NCBI RefSeq assembly: GCF_015057185.1
Contig: NZ_SVEV01000013.1
Span: 1-64,000, forward strand
Source of the DNA: Pseudobutyrivibrio sp.
GTDB lineage: Bacteria; Bacillota; Clostridia; Lachnospirales; Lachnospiraceae
Direction of reading: 5' to 3'
DNA: 64,000 nucleotides
The notes under the pieces are model-generated. The model made no database searches, was not told the origin of the DNA, and saw nothing but the letters and a program-made list of their open reading frames with translations. Shown here piece after piece: positions 62,101-64,000 of this stretch (position 1 is its first letter; each line of letters starts with the position of its first letter). The translations under genes were made by a program, and so were the position numbers.

Positions 62101-64000
62101 AACATTTGTATTAGCGCCATAGCTTGTGCTGTAGTTAGAAGAAGAAATCAGGTTCTCATCGCTTACTGCACCGTCATATACAGCTACTGTAGGTTTTCTC
62201 TTTTTACCTGTATATGTTGGGTTGTATTGTGAGCATTCCCAACGATTTTTTGTACTTGAATAAGAGATTGAGTATGAATTAACTGTAATAGTCATATCCT
62301 CAATGCTCTTTGATGTAATGCTAAAATATAGTACCGCGGTACCTGTCAAGTTGCCCTGACCTGTTACTGTTACGGTTGCAGTATTTGTTCCAACTGCTGT
62401 ATTGTTCGCATATGTAACCTTGAAATTGTCACATGTATCAGAACTTGTTCCCATGGCAACTCCGCCTAATTTTACAGTAACAGCTGGTGTAAGAGCCTTT
62501 CCTGTATATGGCATTACATAATCGCCTGTTGAGGTCTTGATACTATCTGGTAATGTTACGGTGCAATCATCTAAACTAGCTGCTGCAATTGTAAATGTTC
62601 CAGTAATAGTACCAGTATAATTTCCTCCATCCACTGCCGTAACGGTATATGCCGCTGCTGTGGATACATTTACATTATTAGAAAATGCGATTGTATAATC
62701 TGTGCCTAGCTCCAGTGTTTCTACCACAGAGCCGCCAGAAGTATAAGTAATAGTATAGTCATCTGGATCTGTTAAGGTAATCTCGCTACCTGTATAGGTC
62801 TTTGAGCTAGTAGTCAGATTGAACTTTGTCTTTGAAAGATTAGCCTGAGTAATCTTGTATGTGGCATAGGCGTACTTGCCTGCATAGTTACCTGTGCCGG
62901 CAATTACTACATATTTTGTTCCAACATTTGTTACATCTGTTCCTGTGATAACACCTGCTGCAGTCGAGGCAGATGTATCTATAGCGCTACCCCAACCAAG
63001 GACATAGTAGCCAGTATCAGATGAGCCTGAGCTGGTAAGTGTAAGGGCATTTCCGCCTAGCTGTACCGCCTGTACTGGTGGCTTTGTTGCAGTATTGTCA
63101 AATGTCTTGCTATAGGTTGTTGCCCAGCTTGTAGCTGCTGAAGCCTGCGAGTTTTTAACTGTAATGATTACATCATCAGAGAAGCTTGCTTCAATATCGA
63201 AGTAAATTGTCTTTGTTCCCTGGAAGTTACCCTTACCGGTAAGGATAATAGCAGCGGGACTTCCTACTTCAGTACTGATAGCTGTATTGTTGCTGTAGCT
63301 GACTGTGTAGTCTACATCCTTTGTTAGCTCTGTTCCAGAAGAGCCCTGATATTTAACAGATAGGTTGCTTACAGTTTCACCACTAGTTGCGTCGGTGTGA
63401 GTGTAGGTATCTGGCTGGATTGCAGAGCCATCTGATTTGTGAGTATAAGCAGGATGTGCATAGGAACCAGGCGTACTTCCACCGTTTTCATCGGTAAGTG
63501 TTGTGTATGCCTGAGAAATATTTACCTTTGCAATTGTGTATGTCAAATCAAGGGTACCTTCGTATCCGCTTACCCCAATTTTAAGAAATGCAGTACCAGC
63601 ATCCTCATTATTTGAATATGTAACTGCGCTGATAGTATCAGCTGTAATCCATGTTGCCTCGCTACCTGAGCTTAGCACATAGAATGTAAATGGCTTTGTG
63701 GTCCAATAGGTTGTAAGAGCGGTCTGATCTGTAATGTAATTTCCATCGCTTGTCATTGCATAAATGCTGCTACCTGTGTATGTAAAGTAGGTAGTTGCAT
63801 CGTCATTCCACTCAACATAAGCATAATCGTTGATGTTCATATTGCTGGTGGTGTATGTGTAGGTTCCGCTGTAGTCTGCGCTTGAAACTGTATAGTTTCC
63901 GCTACCACCTGCTGCAAGAGTTACAGTATATTGGATTCCACCTGTGGTGTAGGTTTTATTTGAAAGGCTAATTGTGTAGTCAGCACTTTCTCCCATAGTA
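56155..64000 (-). CDS. Giant MBG-like repeat surface protein, N terminus beyond the window
   Basis: At least 2,614 codons are visible and the frame is still open at base 64000. The first ATG in the window (63996) lies inside a repeat, so the true start is outside. About 24 modules of 80-110 residues follow one another. Each has the plan YTG-x-x-(I/K)-x-P-x-(V/F), EGTDYTVSYSNN, and a closing G(K/T/I)GN(Y/F)TG segment and (F/Y)xI strand, as in MBG-type bacterial repeat domains. The last 190 residues are two fibronectin type III domains. No LPXTG-like signal or membrane helix ends the protein. A cell-surface or secreted adhesin-like role is likely; Cys is nearly absent. Confidence 0.8.
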   Translation of the reverse strand, partial: TMGESADYTISLSNKTYTTGGIQYTVTLAAGGSGNYTVSSADYSGTYTYTTSNMNINDYAYVEWNDDATTYFTYTGSSIYAMTSDGNYITDQTALTTYWTTKPFTFYVLSSGSEATWITADTISAVTYSNNEDAGTAFLKIGVSGYEGTLDLTYTIAKVNISQAYTTLTDENGGSTPGSYAHPAYTHKSDGSAIQPDTYTHTDATSGETVSNLSVKYQGSSGTELTKDVDYTVSYSNNTAISTEVGSPAAIILTGKGNFQGTKTIYFDIEASFSDDVIITVKNSQASAATSWATTYSKTFDNTATKPPVQAVQLGGNALTLTSSGSSDTGYYVLGWGSAIDTSASTAAGVITGTDVTNVGTKYVVIAGTGNYAGKYAYATYKITQANLSKTKFNLTTSSKTYTGSEITLTDPDDYTITYTSGGSVVETLELGTDYTIAFSNNVNVSTAAAYTVTAVDGGNYTGTITGTFTIAAASLDDCTVTLPDSIKTSTGDYVMPYTGKALTPAVTVKLGGVAMGTSSDTCDNFKVTYANNTAVGTNTATVTVTGQGNLTGTAVLYFSITSKSIEDMTITVNSYSISYSSTKNRWECSQYNPTYTGKKRKPTVAVYDGAVSDENLISSSNYSTSYGANTNVSDDSYVTITGIGNFTGSIKVYFSIAPRDITADTVTKTYDTEVEYIAEGTLHKPTFTIIDTSTNLLVNPYTLVEDTDYTVTGDSAATTAGDNGGAGYTATVTGTGNYTGTIEYKYTVGHSLANVSVQLQNPVITTTTYYSTSGSATEVTSTNKDDPFQVSYIGSNLPTPVVTLGGSVLSTTKYTVTRASSKGGTDYTNSYNGTNTITVTLTGTDGYYGTFDFKYTVLPISFNNLTDSGTEGLIVSDSIGAGARTYTGSTYDITGTLSVKYIVGTFEETLTYNTDFRILDKDGNAKTTIGPDIGSVEANKVYLHGITTGNGNYTDSHYYQYVIKNGVLGGIVFDTSSGVVTYSACYEAKGDTNLYYWVSYSDTDPVDITKYVSVTNDAGTTLTAGTDYNLTVTAPSSGIGTATIVATGIGNYAGSTESPHTATSTYEIVAISADNLNVVVNGEYSYTGSQIKPTNLTVTYGGKTLTEGTDYEITGYGTNIYPGNYRGASTTYPNYVTVTGKGIYTGTKKAYFTIYVDLSDTVEVEDSSGNKHARVTVETSGSYVIGGSNYAATVKYYDLPNETYVTLNQTAATDEVNYTVAASTSEPGVGKIIVTGDHSGNNNVGYNSREIDANFVVDLSSTYGSSYVYLTKDEFAYTGSAINVLDYLYVLGTEGTDYTVTPSDDTYTKAGPQTLKITATTGSTYYKNSITLTYYVKYDLDTAVITFSGTHITYSEGIYYTTYTGSDVAFDVIVKCPDSSGIDIYDSSNTYVKATYTDIKNVGTHIIKIQNNNSDYVMGGPREITLVIQGLDISTATVTLSGTSFEYTGEFIKPTVTSVVYNGTSLTEGTDYTVSYANNQNVSATTTSTYVIITGKGAFEGSSKTDNYFQITQKDLNDCVITFDTAVYAGNGVAVTPTFKVTNGVQTLTEGVDYTITGWGNNEPLAGSSDWVSGDYVRQKTDADAPYVTITAVANGNYKNSQTDTFTIEKLDLRTASVDITKTSAEYTGEAQDISTILKLQVNGVDLIYNKDYQITITGVSGTTVTEKNDYAISIGGVYCCKSTVSKTFSITTRSIPGNWAENYSGDEWTGNSDKITITVGSVRELNTDPVITITDGGVKGYSAENPKTLTYGTDYTFTCERNDSGGGGAWDTTTVQDGYNHYGIAADSPYVIITGMGNYSSEAIMVPFTVGIDLGELYDNAQENPQVTPYLDYTRSGTYIAEFDYDGVSHIPTITNMTIHESDGSTTTLTADDYTLTVADAITGEEDSISAGEKTVTIKGQGQYYGSFTDEYKINYRMLTGGITWTNDYTRESGNNTDITFVMSDDDMTVLTATESSAIYNTSIYAGWYYEEYGGSAIKPTLDITDAGLSDELTSKLIDPSDYNVTYGNNNAYYDPTLGLDSAPYAKITFDAVDETTGKPGNYYGSGTVIMVYFLVGKNDLAKNGFKVQYERESELKPLDYTFTYDGTYQKPAVVVSDNSSTALTQNVDYKVYYSAEWLGEEPTSEQLAAVVTPRDPSQSYVYVEGIGSYTGILYRCFNIVAPMNLTEICKLSADGTTVEYTGIKDQFQTGEPITPEFDVILYRVDKTESESAFITLTKDMDYTITVTSTDNYKSVGTVTLSAKSAYYTTPDKVENFNIKLDKDLVEITNYDSTYKYTGYKIEPEFKTNYDNISVTGVTYKRDDVVTTDLVSVGDIVAEVSWQSTSGDTGISNAEYSIIQRPISECSVVYSKTQRYTGSKITPSITVFLKTESIAGESQVYSLTEGSDYTADYGNYISGTGTIALTGSGSFSSSKTVNYAIALWPIVNLKRTASTESSISVSWVRDVYSDGTELTLLKMNSSGSYSTVKTVKVAGTATKYTFDGLEASTNYQIKARAYTDSGVFSTKYVSINASTEIATSGITVTASGNSSASVSWTDSGDVTVYYIYRDTNTTSTSDDTLVAVYPAANSPYTNTGLASGTYYYRVVGYYLNGSSELVEICKSDYESVTITN

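Noticed and set aside
56155-64000. The repeat array as a CRISPR or tandem DNA repeat
   Set aside because: The periodicity is at protein level with strongly diverged modules; there are no short identical repeats with spacers.

Overview
The window looks like chromosome from a low-GC, Gram-positive anaerobe of the Lachnospiraceae, probably Butyrivibrio- or Pseudobutyrivibrio-like. This is an inference from gene content: paired glgC/glgD, spoVG, a DUF1292 protein, an LtaS-type sulfatase, a class B sortase with a cytoplasmic N-terminal extension, a DUF4179 anti-sigma factor, a DnaD/DnaI loader pair, and strong AGGAGG ribosome binding sites. I see no rRNA, tRNA, insertion sequence, integrase or CRISPR array.

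Region by region. 1-2970: a copy of a dispersed non-coding element, a DUF1292 protein, a chemoreceptor-like sensor without the usual signalling tail, and RsmJ. 3095-10217: an accessory stretch of AT-rich genes: two small membrane proteins, a large peptidoglycan hydrolase-like protein preceded by a 41-residue peptide, a zinc ribbon protein, a ZinT-like lipoprotein with a dyad over its promoter, a fused double rhamnose-mutarotase protein, and an MNT nucleotidyltransferase whose HEPN partner is reduced to 29 codons. 10218-12401: a 514-base gap, then an ECF sigma factor coupled to its anti-sigma factor. 12454-20083: nicotinate phosphoribosyltransferase, then a MacB-like ABC exporter with HlyD-type adaptor, divergent from an OmpR-type two-component system. 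20086-41475: a long minus-strand block containing Lar-like protein, MurA, a heterodimeric ABC exporter, a foldase lipoprotein, Mfd, SulP, a type IV pilus-like operon (PilT, four small pilin-like or membrane proteins, PilC/GspF, a transglutaminase lipoprotein, a SARP-type regulator), Pth, SpoVG, GlgD and GlgC. 41737-46636: murC, a cluster of four DnaA boxes, dnaD, dnaI and prs on the plus strand. 46641-47392: a roughly 750-bp imperfect palindrome between convergent genes. 47395-64000: cell-envelope genes: an 850-residue anchored protein ending in a C39-like domain without catalytic residues, an LtaS-family sulfatase, a YhhN membrane protein, a candidate sortase substrate, sortase B, and the C-terminal 2.6 kb-residue-scale part of a giant repeat protein cut by the window edge.

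How the parts work together. In Bacillus subtilis spoVG, prs, pth and mfd lie close together; here the same genes are present, but the pilus operon and sulP sit between pth and mfd. The pilus operon has its own promoter and terminator-bounded start and is headed by a regulator that joins a SARP/BTAD module to a degenerate GGDEF-like domain. The exporter and two-component genes share a divergent promoter region with tandem 10-bp repeats that probably bind the response regulator. The sortase, its TPKTA protein and the giant repeat protein probably form a surface-display locus.

The strongest unexplained feature is the large palindrome at 46641-47392. Each half carries an intrinsic terminator at its outer end, and a third half-copy lies at the left window edge, again directly behind a terminator. 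It does not look protein-coding.
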